Shown here in pieces: positions 1-5,886 of a DNA stretch of 5,886 nt. The stretch is from an uncultured Flavobacteriales bacterium (GTDB taxonomy: Bacteria > Bacteroidota > Bacteroidia > Flavobacteriales > Crocinitomicaceae), in assembly GCA_946886545.1 (NCBI GenBank), contig CAMPIU010000202.1, forward strand, positions 1 to 5,886, written 5' to 3'. A program made the translations under genes and the position numbers. The notes beneath the pieces were generated by a model. That model was not told the DNA's origin. It made no database searches and worked only from the letters and a program-made list of their open reading frames with translations. Numbering within the stretch: the first letter of the stretch is position 1; each line of letters starts with the position of its first letter.

Positions 1-3
1 ATT

Positions 4-2076
4 ATGATTCTGTTCCTGGGACTACTGAACATTGGATATCTGGAATGGACACGAACCGGAATGCGGATCAATCTTTATGAGATCAGTTACAATTCACTGG
101 ATCAGAGGTTTGTCCCTAAACTGCTTTTGTTCGGCGCTATCAGTAATTCACTGGTTGGCCTGATCATTCATTATTTTGTAGATAAAGGACTTGGTAACAT
201 GACTGTTAACCTGGTGGCTAGTTCGATTCTTCTTGTCGGTTATTTTATTCATAAAGTATCGGGTCGCAGAAATCGACTGGATGCGATCAATAATTTAAGT
301 CTGTATCTATCGCTACTGGTATTGTTCGTGCAGTTTTTCTATCTGCTATTCATAACCAATATTCACCCCTACCCAATCATGGCAATAACCCTAATTTCCA
401 GTGCATTGCCATACATGCTGAACACCATTCGATCAATCATCATTATATGCCTGCTCGAGATCTTTGCTTCTGTCCTGATGCTAATCTGGATTGAAAATCC
501 GGTCTATGACAGCGTTCTGTTCATTCTAACTATCGGCGTTTCTTCTGCGCTCACCATCATGGTAACCTATTTGAGAAATGATTCCCTGGAGAAGTTATTT
601 TTCGTGAGTAATATTTTGAATAAAGGAAACATGATGGCTATCTCTTTTGATCAAAAGGGTATTATCACATATTGCAGCAAAAACCTGTCAACTTTACTCC
701 ATATCGATTCAAATATGATCGTGGGCAAGTCTCTTTCTACACTTAATCCAATTGTTGTTTCCGCTGAAATGCGGGAGTTTTCGCTGGGAGATGAATTTTC
801 AGACGGAAAAATATTCCTGGTTCCGATGTATAACAAAAAAGGGGAAGTTGTTTGGATCGAATGGTCGTGCAAATATTTCTCAGACTCAGTTCGTGTGGTT
901 ATGGGACAAGATGTAACAGAAAAACTGACTCTGACAACCAATTATCAGTCACTGGTAGAAAATGCGCATGACATGATCTTCAATACAGATATTGATGGCA
1001 ATTTCACTTATCTGAATGAAATGAGCAGCCGGACTTTTGGGTACAAGAACGAAAACCTGGTAGGAAAGGATTCTGTTACTATTGTTCACCCGGAATACCG
1101 TGATATTGTCAAAGATTTCTTCCGCAATCAGATCATTAACCGCATCCAAAATACTTACCTGGAATTTCCTATCCGCACCAAAGAAGGACGGATTATCTGG
1201 CTTGGTCAAAACGCATCCGTTGTATTTGAACCCGGTTCCCGGAAAAGGATTATCGGATTTACTGCTTTAGCAAGGGATATTACAGAAAAACGGGCAAATG
1301 AATTGCTGATCGAACAGCAAAATAAGGATATTACTTCCAGTATCAATTCGGCAAAACGTATTCAATACAGTTTGCTTCCGAAAGCTTCCGAGATCGGGAG
1401 TCATTTTGACGATTATTTTGTGATCTTCAAACCGAAAGATATCGTCAGCGGAGACTTTTACTGGACACACCGGATCGGAAACAAACTCATCCTTGTTCTC
1501 GCCGATTGTACCGGACATGGTGTTCCCGGAGCTTTCATGACCATTCTAGGGATCAATCTGCTGAATCAATTGGTTATCGAACGAAAAATCGATGACCCTG
1601 CAGAAATTCTGAACGGACTGAATAACGAGCTGCATAAATTACTGCATCATGGAACCAATACCCTGACCACAGAAGGGATGGATGCTTTGGTGACAGTCTT
1701 TGAAGATGATTCTATCGAATTTGCAACAAGCGGTGTTGCATTAATTCATATTCACGACGAAGATTTCATGCTCTACCGGTCTACCAAAAAGGAAACGGAA
1801 ACAGAGTTAATGATTTATGAGAACAGAAAAATTTCACTGACAGAAAGTGATCAACTTTATTTGATTACCGATGGTTTTCAAAAACAATTCGGATCTATCC
1901 GGAACAAAAAGTTCTCTTTCAAACGCATCCGGGAACTCTTGGAAAAGATCAAGGTCGAATCCATGCCTTTGCAAAAGAAGTATTTTGAGAATGCCTGGTC
2001 TAATTGGTCTGAGGGTCATGAACAAACAGACGATATCACGATCATTGGCTTGAAAAAATACCGGTCGAAAAATTAA
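4..2076 (+). CDS. Membrane-anchored PAS-PAS-SpoIIE family protein phosphatase (5' end uncertain)
   Basis: Predicted signalling Ser/Thr phosphatase of the PP2C-like SpoIIE/RsbU family. Numbered from the ATG at 4, there are six hydrophobic segments (about 39-58, 66-83, 98-117, 122-139, 143-162, 170-190). PAS 1 spans about 200-307 and ends GQDVTEK. PAS 2 spans about 315-430, with HDMIFNTDIDGNFTYLNE and a C-terminal ARDITEK. A helical linker (430-460) carries SAKRIQYSLLP, typical of Bacteroidota members. The phosphatase domain follows: SGDFYW (482-487), ADCTGHGVPGAF (500-511), TDG (622-624) and TDDITIIG (675-682). The four expected metal-binding aspartates (D484, D501, D623, D676/677) are present. 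The usual AGANNP-like and PIG motifs in the middle are not recognisable. Such enzymes usually act on STAS anti-sigma antagonists or similar phosphoproteins; none is encoded here. The frame is open to position 1, so the gene may begin upstream. ATG at 61 is also plausible (671 aa) and gives a family-like MRINLYEISYN start. Domain calls are secure; start and substrate are not. Confidence 0.88.
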   Translation: MILFLGLLNIGYLEWTRTGMRINLYEISYNSLDQRFVPKLLLFGAISNSLVGLIIHYFVDKGLGNMTVNLVASSILLVGYFIHKVSGRRNRLDAINNLSLYLSLLVLFVQFFYLLFITNIHPYPIMAITLISSALPYMLNTIRSIIIICLLEIFASVLMLIWIENPVYDSVLFILTIGVSSALTIMVTYLRNDSLEKLFFVSNILNKGNMMAISFDQKGIITYCSKNLSTLLHIDSNMIVGKSLSTLNPIVVSAEMREFSLGDEFSDGKIFLVPMYNKKGEVVWIEWSCKYFSDSVRVVMGQDVTEKLTLTTNYQSLVENAHDMIFNTDIDGNFTYLNEMSSRTFGYKNENLVGKDSVTIVHPEYRDIVKDFFRNQIINRIQNTYLEFPIRTKEGRIIWLGQNASVVFEPGSRKRIIGFTALARDITEKRANELLIEQQNKDITSSINSAKRIQYSLLPKASEIGSHFDDYFVIFKPKDIVSGDFYWTHRIGNKLILVLADCTGHGVPGAFMTILGINLLNQLVIERKIDDPAEILNGLNNELHKLLHHGTNTLTTEGMDALVTVFEDDSIEFATSGVALIHIHDEDFMLYRSTKKETETELMIYENRKISLTESDQLYLITDGFQKQFGSIRNKKFSFKRIRELLEKIKVESMPLQKKYFENAWSNWSEGHEQTDDITIIGLKKYRSKN

Positions 2077-2147
2077 AGAATCAGCAATCAGGGTGATTTT
2101 CCTGTTAGTATCCACCTTGGTGAATTGCTAAATCACTCACGAAACAA
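2077..2147. terminator. Convergent spacer with weak inverted repeats, possible terminator
   Basis: This 71-bp spacer separates the 3' ends of two convergent genes, so termination is expected from both sides. Two overlapping stems are visible. GTGATTT at 2093-2099 pairs with AAATCAC at 2130-2136, and AATCA at 2086-2090 pairs with TGATT at 2094-2098 around a GGG loop, followed by only a short T run. AGCAAT (2083-2088) can also pair with ATTGCT (2124-2129). The stems are AT-rich and no strong T tract follows, so this is a weak candidate at best. Confidence 0.25.
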
Positions 2148-3365
2148 TCAGATCCCGTTTATTGTTCTTCTAACCAGATAACGCACAGGGAAGTATGCCG
2201 ATAAAATACTTAAAACAACAACGGTCCCGAAAATAAACAGCACATCCTTCACTTGAAGAATGATTGGAAAGGCTTCTCCATTAGAGTTCGGCATCTGCAA
2301 TAAACCATATTGGACCTGAAGCAGACAAACTCCGACTCCTAAGATTAATCCAATAACAATTCCTTTAAATGCAATCAAAATCCCTTCGAAAAAGAAGATC
2401 TGAAAAATAAATTGTTTCGTAGCACCGAAGCGCTCCATCGTTTCTATGTTCTCTTTTTTCTCAATGAACAGCATATTTAGTGACGCAACCAGGTTAAATG
2501 CTGCCAATACAAAAATGAAAAGAAGGATCAAAACCACAATCTTTTTTTCACTTTCACTGGTTTTGAAAATTAATTCATTCTTTTCAGCTGCCGTTTTGAT
2601 CTGAAAGTTTTTTCCAAATCCAGCTACTAGTTCCGCTTTAACATTTTCGATGTTTTCTTTGCCTATGTGAAAATAAATGGCAGTTATATCAGTTCCATAA
2701 TTCAACTGAACTTCTGCATAGGTGATCGGGACCAGCAAATCCGAAGCATTAACATCCTTGTTGTAATTCATCCTTCCCACCACTTTCAGGGGAGAAACTT
2801 TGAAAGGACTTTTCAACCGAGTCATGGAGGCATCCCTCAACGGAGTATATAAAATCAATTCTTCGTAGCCATCCAGTTCTGAAATATATCCGTCGATCTT
2901 ATCCAGCAAACTGGCTCCGATTACAGCTGTAGGCTCCCCATTTTCTTCCAAATAAGGATAACCGTCAACCATGTGTTTATCTAGGTTGCAAGCTTTGACA
3001 AACGAATAATCGACGCCCACCATTCGGGCATTTACCCATTTTTTTCCATGTTTGATAATCACTGTTTCTTCAATGGCTTTAGACAATGAAATCACACCGG
3101 GGATTTTGCGTAGATCGCTTAGATTGACAGTGGTGGAATCAAATGTTTTACCTTCCAGTGAACGCATGGAAATTGCCGGATCATAATCGGAATACAACTT
3201 GGAAACCATTTGCTCAATCCCGTTAAAGGCAGACAAAATAATCACCAATGCAGCTGTAATAACTGCAATTCCAACAACCGAAATCCGTGTAATCCAATTT
3301 ACAAGATTGCGTTGTTTCCTGGTATACCGTAGGTATCTTCTCGCTATGAAAAATGAAACCTTAAT
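2148..3365 (-). CDS. LolC/LolE-type FtsX-family ABC transporter permease, probable ATT start
   Basis: Predicted inner-membrane permease of the lipoprotein-releasing (LolC/LolE) type, which with a separate LolD-like ATPase extracts lipoproteins for outer-membrane delivery; no such ATPase is in the window. From the proposed start (405 aa) it begins (M)KVSFFIARRYLRYTR, the usual family opening. TM1 (about 25-46) runs into LSAFNG, a large periplasmic MacB-like domain follows (about 50-270), then the FtsX domain with TM2 (276-300), ERFGATKQFIFQ, TM3 (329-350) and TM4 (375-395), ending in YFPVRYLVRR. That is the normal order and length. No in-frame ATG, GTG or TTG exists between the upstream TGA (3371-3369) and a TTG at 3248. 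Starting at that TTG would give 366 aa and cut TM1 in half. The ATT at 3365-3363 keeps everything and overlaps the rbfA stop as ATTAA, suggesting translational coupling. The family call is strong. The exact transported cargo, and the choice between LolC and LolE, are inferred. A mutation or sequencing error at the start cannot be excluded. Confidence 0.85.
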   Translation of the reverse strand: MKVSFFIARRYLRYTRKQRNLVNWITRISVVGIAVITAALVIILSAFNGIEQMVSKLYSDYDPAISMRSLEGKTFDSTTVNLSDLRKIPGVISLSKAIEETVIIKHGKKWVNARMVGVDYSFVKACNLDKHMVDGYPYLEENGEPTAVIGASLLDKIDGYISELDGYEELILYTPLRDASMTRLKSPFKVSPLKVVGRMNYNKDVNASDLLVPITYAEVQLNYGTDITAIYFHIGKENIENVKAELVAGFGKNFQIKTAAEKNELIFKTSESEKKIVVLILLFIFVLAAFNLVASLNMLFIEKKENIETMERFGATKQFIFQIFFFEGILIAFKGIVIGLILGVGVCLLQVQYGLLQMPNSNGEAFPIILQVKDVLFIFGTVVVLSILSAYFPVRYLVRRTINGI

Positions 3366-3696
3366 CTTTCAATAATTTATTAATGGTTTCAGCATAATCC
3401 AATGAATCGTCAATATAGAACAACAGCTCAGGTATCTTATGCATGTTTTTTAAACGCTTGCCAACCTCGCCACGAATTTTGCGTGAGTTTTGCTGGATAT
3501 TCTCTAATACTTCCTTTTTATCGGGACCCGCAAAAACAGATAAATAAATCCGCGCCAAAGATAAATCAGAAGTAACTCTCACAATCGTCACACTTACCAT
3601 TGCACCGAGGCAAATTTCACTTGCATTGCGTTGAAAATAAGTCGCTAATTCCTCTTGAATTACGCCCTCAATTCGGTTTTGTCTAATTGAACTCAT
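3361..3696 (-). CDS. rbfA: 30S ribosome-binding factor RbfA
   Basis: RbfA is a small KH-fold protein that binds the 30S subunit during late maturation of the 16S rRNA 5' region and is released before translation starts. The 111-aa product has the usual length and wording: an N-terminal helix SSIRQNRIEGVIQEELATYF, then MVSVTIVRVTSDLSLARIYLSVF (first strands and helix turn of the KH fold, about 33-55), a helix with IRGEVGKRLKNMHKIPELLFY, and the closing IDDSLDYAETINKLL signature. The ATG at 3696 is supported by the family N-terminus and by a -7 box ending 4 nt upstream. It is the first gene of a probable two-gene operon with the downstream LolC/LolE-type permease. Its TAA stop (3363-3361) overlaps the proposed ATT start of that gene. 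The order rbfA then permease is, as far as I know, common in Flavobacteriia. The identification is secure. Confidence 0.95.
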   Translation of the reverse strand: MSSIRQNRIEGVIQEELATYFQRNASEICLGAMVSVTIVRVTSDLSLARIYLSVFAGPDKKEVLENIQQNSRKIRGEVGKRLKNMHKIPELLFYIDDSLDYAETINKLLKD

Positions 3697-3700
3697 ACTG

Positions 3701-3735
3701 CAAAGTTAAGAATTGTAAACTCGTTCATACACAAA
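3701..3735 (-). promoter_or_regulatory. Bacteroidota-type promoter of rbfA, predicted near-leaderless
   Basis: On the minus strand a perfect TAnnTTTG box (TAACTTTG, 3708-3701) lies 4 nt before the rbfA ATG. A TTTG (3735-3732) lies 23 nt further upstream, at the long end of the spacing known for the -33 element in this phylum. With transcription normally starting a few bases after the -7 box, the first transcribed base should be at or next to the ATG. The box match is seen directly; the leaderless start is inferred. Confidence 0.55.
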
Positions 3736-3749
3736 GGACAACAAAAACA

Positions 3750-3757
3750 TATCTTTG
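3750..3757 (+). promoter_or_regulatory. Bacteroidota-type -7 box of the ABC exporter gene, predicted leaderless
   Basis: TATCTTTG matches TAnnTTTG exactly and is followed by six bases and then the ATG at 3764. A transcription start at the usual distance would coincide with the ATG, giving an mRNA without a leader. No good -33 TTTG is seen at 17-23 nt; only a GTTC near 3723-3726 is in range. The box also argues against using the TTG at 3755, which lies inside it, as the start codon. Confidence 0.55.
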
Positions 3758-3763
3758 TACTGC

Positions 3764-5602
3764 ATGAAATCGATATTAGCATTCCACAAATACACATTTT
3801 CGTATAAAGCTCCGGCGATACTTACGATCGTGTACAACCTTCTTTTTGTGATATTCAATCTCTTATCCATGGTGTTGTTTATCCCATTCCTGCAACTGAT
3901 ATTCCAGCCGGATAAGATCACCAATTTCCCAAAACCGGTCTATCACGGAGGATTTATTGAATTTTTCAATTACTGCAAAGATTTATTCAATTACACCATG
4001 CAGGAAATGGTAAAAGAAGACCCGAAGGATGCGCTTTTCTTTGTCTGTATTTCTGTGCTTGCAGCATTTTTTCTTAAAAACCTAACGCGTTACGGTGCAA
4101 TTTGGCACCAATCTCAATTGAGAATGGCTGTTGTTCGTGATGTGAAAGACAAAATATTCTCCAAAGCAATGAAACTTCCACTTTCATTTTATACGGAGGA
4201 ACGAAAAGGTGACCTAATGTCGCGCATGAACAGCGATGTGGGAGAAATTGAAATTGCGGTTGTTGCCATTTTGGAATTGATCTACCGAGAACCTTTTGCG
4301 ATTATCACAGCTGTCGGAGCATTGTTATATATCAGCCCGAAACTAACTCTCATTTCCTTTATCCTGCTTCCTGTCTCTGCTTTTGTAATTTCCAGGATCG
4401 GTAGAAGTTTGAAAAGAACTGCCAAACTTGGACAAGAGCAAAACGGGATTGTTTTTTCAACCATTGAAGAAGCGTTGGGGGGGATTAAAGTGATCAAAGC
4501 ATTCAATGCCATTCCATTCATGATGGAGCGCTTCCGCAAAATCAACCTAAGACATCAGCAGTTGATCACACGTACTTTCCGCAAGAAAGATCTTTCGCCA
4601 CCCCTCAACGAATTCTTAGGTGCAACGGTGATGATCTGCCTGGTTTGGTTCGGCGGTGTAATGATCCTGGACAAGGATGTAAACAGTCTGACAGGAGCCG
4701 AATTTATCACCTTCATCATTGTTTTTTCTCAATTGTTAAGACCAATCCAGGGAATTGCAACCGCTGTAGGTAATCTCAACAAGGCTGAAGCCTCCCGTGA
4801 TCGGATCAACGCAATCCTTGATACGGATGAAAGTATTTATGAAGCAGTAAATCCAAAAAAGCTCGCAGGTTTAGAAAGGGATATACGCTTGGAAGGGGTT
4901 AGTTTCAAATACAAAGACGAATGGGTTTTGAAGAATATCAATTTTGATCTGCAACGCGGAAAAACAATTGCACTGGTTGGTGAGTCCGGAAGCGGGAAAT
5001 CTACTATTGCAGATTTACTTCCGCGCTTTTATGATGTCAATGAGGGAGCTATTTACATTGATGACATCAACATCAAAGAATACGGTTTAGAAGATTTACA
5101 CAAGAACATTGGAATCGTATCACAGGAATCCATTTTATTCAATGACACTGTTCGAAATAACATTGCTTTCGGAAGAGACGAGGCAACAATGGAACAAATT
5201 ATTCAAGCTGCAAAAATTGCACATGCGCATTCTTTTATTGAACAATTGGAAAACGGATATGATACGGTAATCGGAGAACGCGGAAATAAACTTTCCGGAG
5301 GTCAGAAACAACGCTTGAGCATTGCCCGTGCTGTTTTGAAAGACCCGTCAATTCTTATTCTGGATGAAGCAACTTCTGCATTGGACACGGAAAGTGAACG
5401 CATTGTTCAGGGAGCATTGGATGAACTCATGAAAGACCGCACTTCGCTGATTATTGCTCATAGAATGAGTACGATCATCAACGCAGACGAAATCCTGGTA
5501 TTATCAAAAGGTCAAATTATTGAACGTGGAAAACACCAGGATTTGATCGCATTGGGCGGCATCTATGCAAACCTTTGCGGACTCCAGGGAATCTTCAATT
5601 AA
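3764..5602 (+). CDS. MsbA-like ABC exporter, fused permease and ATP-binding protein
   Basis: Complete half-size ABC exporter (612 aa) expected to work as a homodimer in the inner membrane. The permease half has six likely membrane helices (about 19-41, 86-106, 165-185, 190-208, 280-300, 311-330) and the FYTEERKGDLMSRMNSDV segment typical of type IV (MsbA-like) exporters. The nucleotide-binding half has all key motifs: the FKYKDEWVLKNI A-loop region, Walker A GESGSGKST (406-414, K412), Q-loop Q454, signature LSGGQKQR (510-517), Walker B ILILDE with D534 and catalytic E535, D-loop SALD, and H-loop H566. I chose the ATG at 3764 (MKSILAFHKYTFSYK) because it lies 6 nt after a perfect -7 box. A TTG at 3755 would lie inside that box. 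Bacteroidota genomes usually carry one or more such exporters, and a lipid A or phospholipid flippase role like MsbA is a fair guess. Substrate cannot be read from sequence, and drug or peptide export remains possible. No substrate-specific gene is adjacent. Confidence 0.93.
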   Translation: MKSILAFHKYTFSYKAPAILTIVYNLLFVIFNLLSMVLFIPFLQLIFQPDKITNFPKPVYHGGFIEFFNYCKDLFNYTMQEMVKEDPKDALFFVCISVLAAFFLKNLTRYGAIWHQSQLRMAVVRDVKDKIFSKAMKLPLSFYTEERKGDLMSRMNSDVGEIEIAVVAILELIYREPFAIITAVGALLYISPKLTLISFILLPVSAFVISRIGRSLKRTAKLGQEQNGIVFSTIEEALGGIKVIKAFNAIPFMMERFRKINLRHQQLITRTFRKKDLSPPLNEFLGATVMICLVWFGGVMILDKDVNSLTGAEFITFIIVFSQLLRPIQGIATAVGNLNKAEASRDRINAILDTDESIYEAVNPKKLAGLERDIRLEGVSFKYKDEWVLKNINFDLQRGKTIALVGESGSGKSTIADLLPRFYDVNEGAIYIDDINIKEYGLEDLHKNIGIVSQESILFNDTVRNNIAFGRDEATMEQIIQAAKIAHAHSFIEQLENGYDTVIGERGNKLSGGQKQRLSIARAVLKDPSILILDEATSALDTESERIVQGALDELMKDRTSLIIAHRMSTIINADEILVLSKGQIIERGKHQDLIALGGIYANLCGLQGIFN

Positions 5603-5627
5603 TTTGTGATTTTTTCGCTGATAAATC

Positions 5628-5658
5628 ATTGATCCCTACCGTTTAATCAGTATATTTC
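5628..5658 (+). promoter_or_regulatory. Possible promoter of the choice-of-anchor L gene
   Basis: TATATTTC (5651-5658) matches TAnnTTTG at all but the last base, and ATTG (5628-5631) lies 19 nt upstream in the position of a -33 element. Transcription would start near 5664, giving a leader of about 58 nt, unlike the two leaderless promoters in the window. An AAGGA (5704-5708) lies 14 nt before the ATG, too far to be a confident ribosome binding site. The region is AT-rich, so a chance match is quite possible. Confidence 0.3.
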
Positions 5659-5722
5659 CATTTTGGTTCACTTTTTGTATTTAAGCAAACAACTATTCCA
5701 TTTAAGGAACGTTATTTACTAT

Positions 5723-5886
5723 ATGAAGCTAATTTGGATAATAGCACTTCTTTTTCCTTTTTCCCTGATGAGTCAATTGGTCACATCACCGCAAAGTGCT
5801 GCTTCTTTGGTTCAAAACACACTTCTCGGACCAGGTGTTACTGTTTCAAATATTAGCTACTCCGGAGCATCTGGTACAATTGGAAA
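5723..5886 (+). CDS. Secreted choice-of-anchor L domain protein, 5' part only
   Basis: Only 54 codons are visible before the window ends. The ATG at 5723 opens a classic signal peptide: MK, a hydrophobic core LIWIIALLFPFSL (3-15), then MSQ. Cleavage is likely after Ser17, leaving Gln18 first, as described for signal peptidase I substrates of Bacteroidota (the Q-rule). The mature start includes SAASLVQNTLLGPGVTVSN followed by ISYSGASGTIG, which closely resembles the beginning of choice-of-anchor L domains. Proteins with this domain are often large surface or secreted proteins of Bacteroidota that end in a type IX secretion (gliding motility-associated) C-terminal domain. Whether this one does cannot be seen here. 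It runs in the same direction as the ABC exporter after a 120-bp gap but is probably transcribed separately. The family call rests on a short stretch recognised by eye. Confidence 0.75.
   Translation, partial: MKLIWIIALLFPFSLMSQLVTSPQSAASLVQNTLLGPGVTVSNISYSGASGTIG

Noticed and set aside
651..2115. Several 60-96 codon frames opposite or out of frame with the phosphatase
   Set aside because: They lie within a gene with clear domain homology and have no domain or start signal of their own.
3755..3763. TTG at 3755 as the start of the ABC exporter (three extra residues)
   Set aside because: It lies inside the perfect TATCTTTG promoter box, and the ATG at 3764 starts a normal family N-terminus.
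3706..3924. 72-codon minus-strand frame across the divergent promoter and the exporter start
   Set aside because: It covers both promoter elements and the strong exporter coding region and shows no recognisable protein features.
2148..5602. ABC exporter as the ATPase partner of the LolC/LolE-type permease
   Set aside because: The exporter has its own fused permease domain and is divergently transcribed; Lol permeases use a separate small ATPase, which is not in the window.
5607..5628. TGATTT/AAATCA inverted repeat after the exporter as a terminator
   Set aside because: Only six AT-rich pairs with a 10-base loop, and no T tract follows the stem.
1..5886. A new defence, mobile or otherwise undescribed multi-gene system
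   Set aside because: All genes fall into known housekeeping or signalling families, in an arrangement that looks ordinary for Bacteroidota, with no transposase, integrase, direct repeats or array.

Overview
The window looks like ordinary chromosomal DNA from a member of the Bacteroidota, most likely Flavobacteriales and perhaps close to Crocinitomicaceae/Fluviicola. Four observations support this. Two -7 boxes of the Bacteroidota type (TAnnTTTG) sit directly in front of start codons. The SpoIIE phosphatase has the linker and active-site wording typical of this phylum. rbfA is followed by a LolC/LolE-type permease gene. The last gene starts like a secreted choice-of-anchor L protein, with a signal peptide followed by Gln. 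Base composition is moderately AT-rich by eye. I see no mobile element, CRISPR array, tRNA or rRNA.

Layout from left to right. (1) Positions 1-2076, plus strand: a membrane-anchored sensor phosphatase with six predicted membrane segments, two PAS domains, a helical linker and a SpoIIE/PP2C-like domain; its 5' end is uncertain because the frame stays open to the window edge. (2) Positions 2077-2147: a short convergent spacer with weak inverted repeats. (3) Positions 2148-3696, minus strand: a two-gene unit, rbfA then a LolC/LolE-type FtsX permease. The permease has no ATG, GTG or TTG start that keeps its first membrane helix. The start that fits the family is an ATT overlapping the rbfA stop codon (ATTAA). 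(4) Positions 3697-3763: a 67-bp divergent promoter region in which both -7 boxes lie only 4 and 6 nt from the start codons, so both transcripts are predicted to be leaderless or nearly so. (5) Positions 3764-5602, plus strand: a complete MsbA-like ABC exporter with all nucleotide-binding motifs intact. (6) Positions 5603-5722: a spacer with one possible promoter. (7) Positions 5723-5886, plus strand: the first 54 codons of a secreted choice-of-anchor L type protein, cut by the window end.

The genes do not form one pathway. RbfA is a ribosome maturation factor. The permease and the exporter are both envelope proteins (probable lipoprotein release and probable lipid or lipid A type export). 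The phosphatase is a signalling protein whose partner is not in the window. I found no convincing new multi-gene system. The points most worth checking are the non-canonical ATT start fused to the rbfA stop and the paired leaderless promoters.
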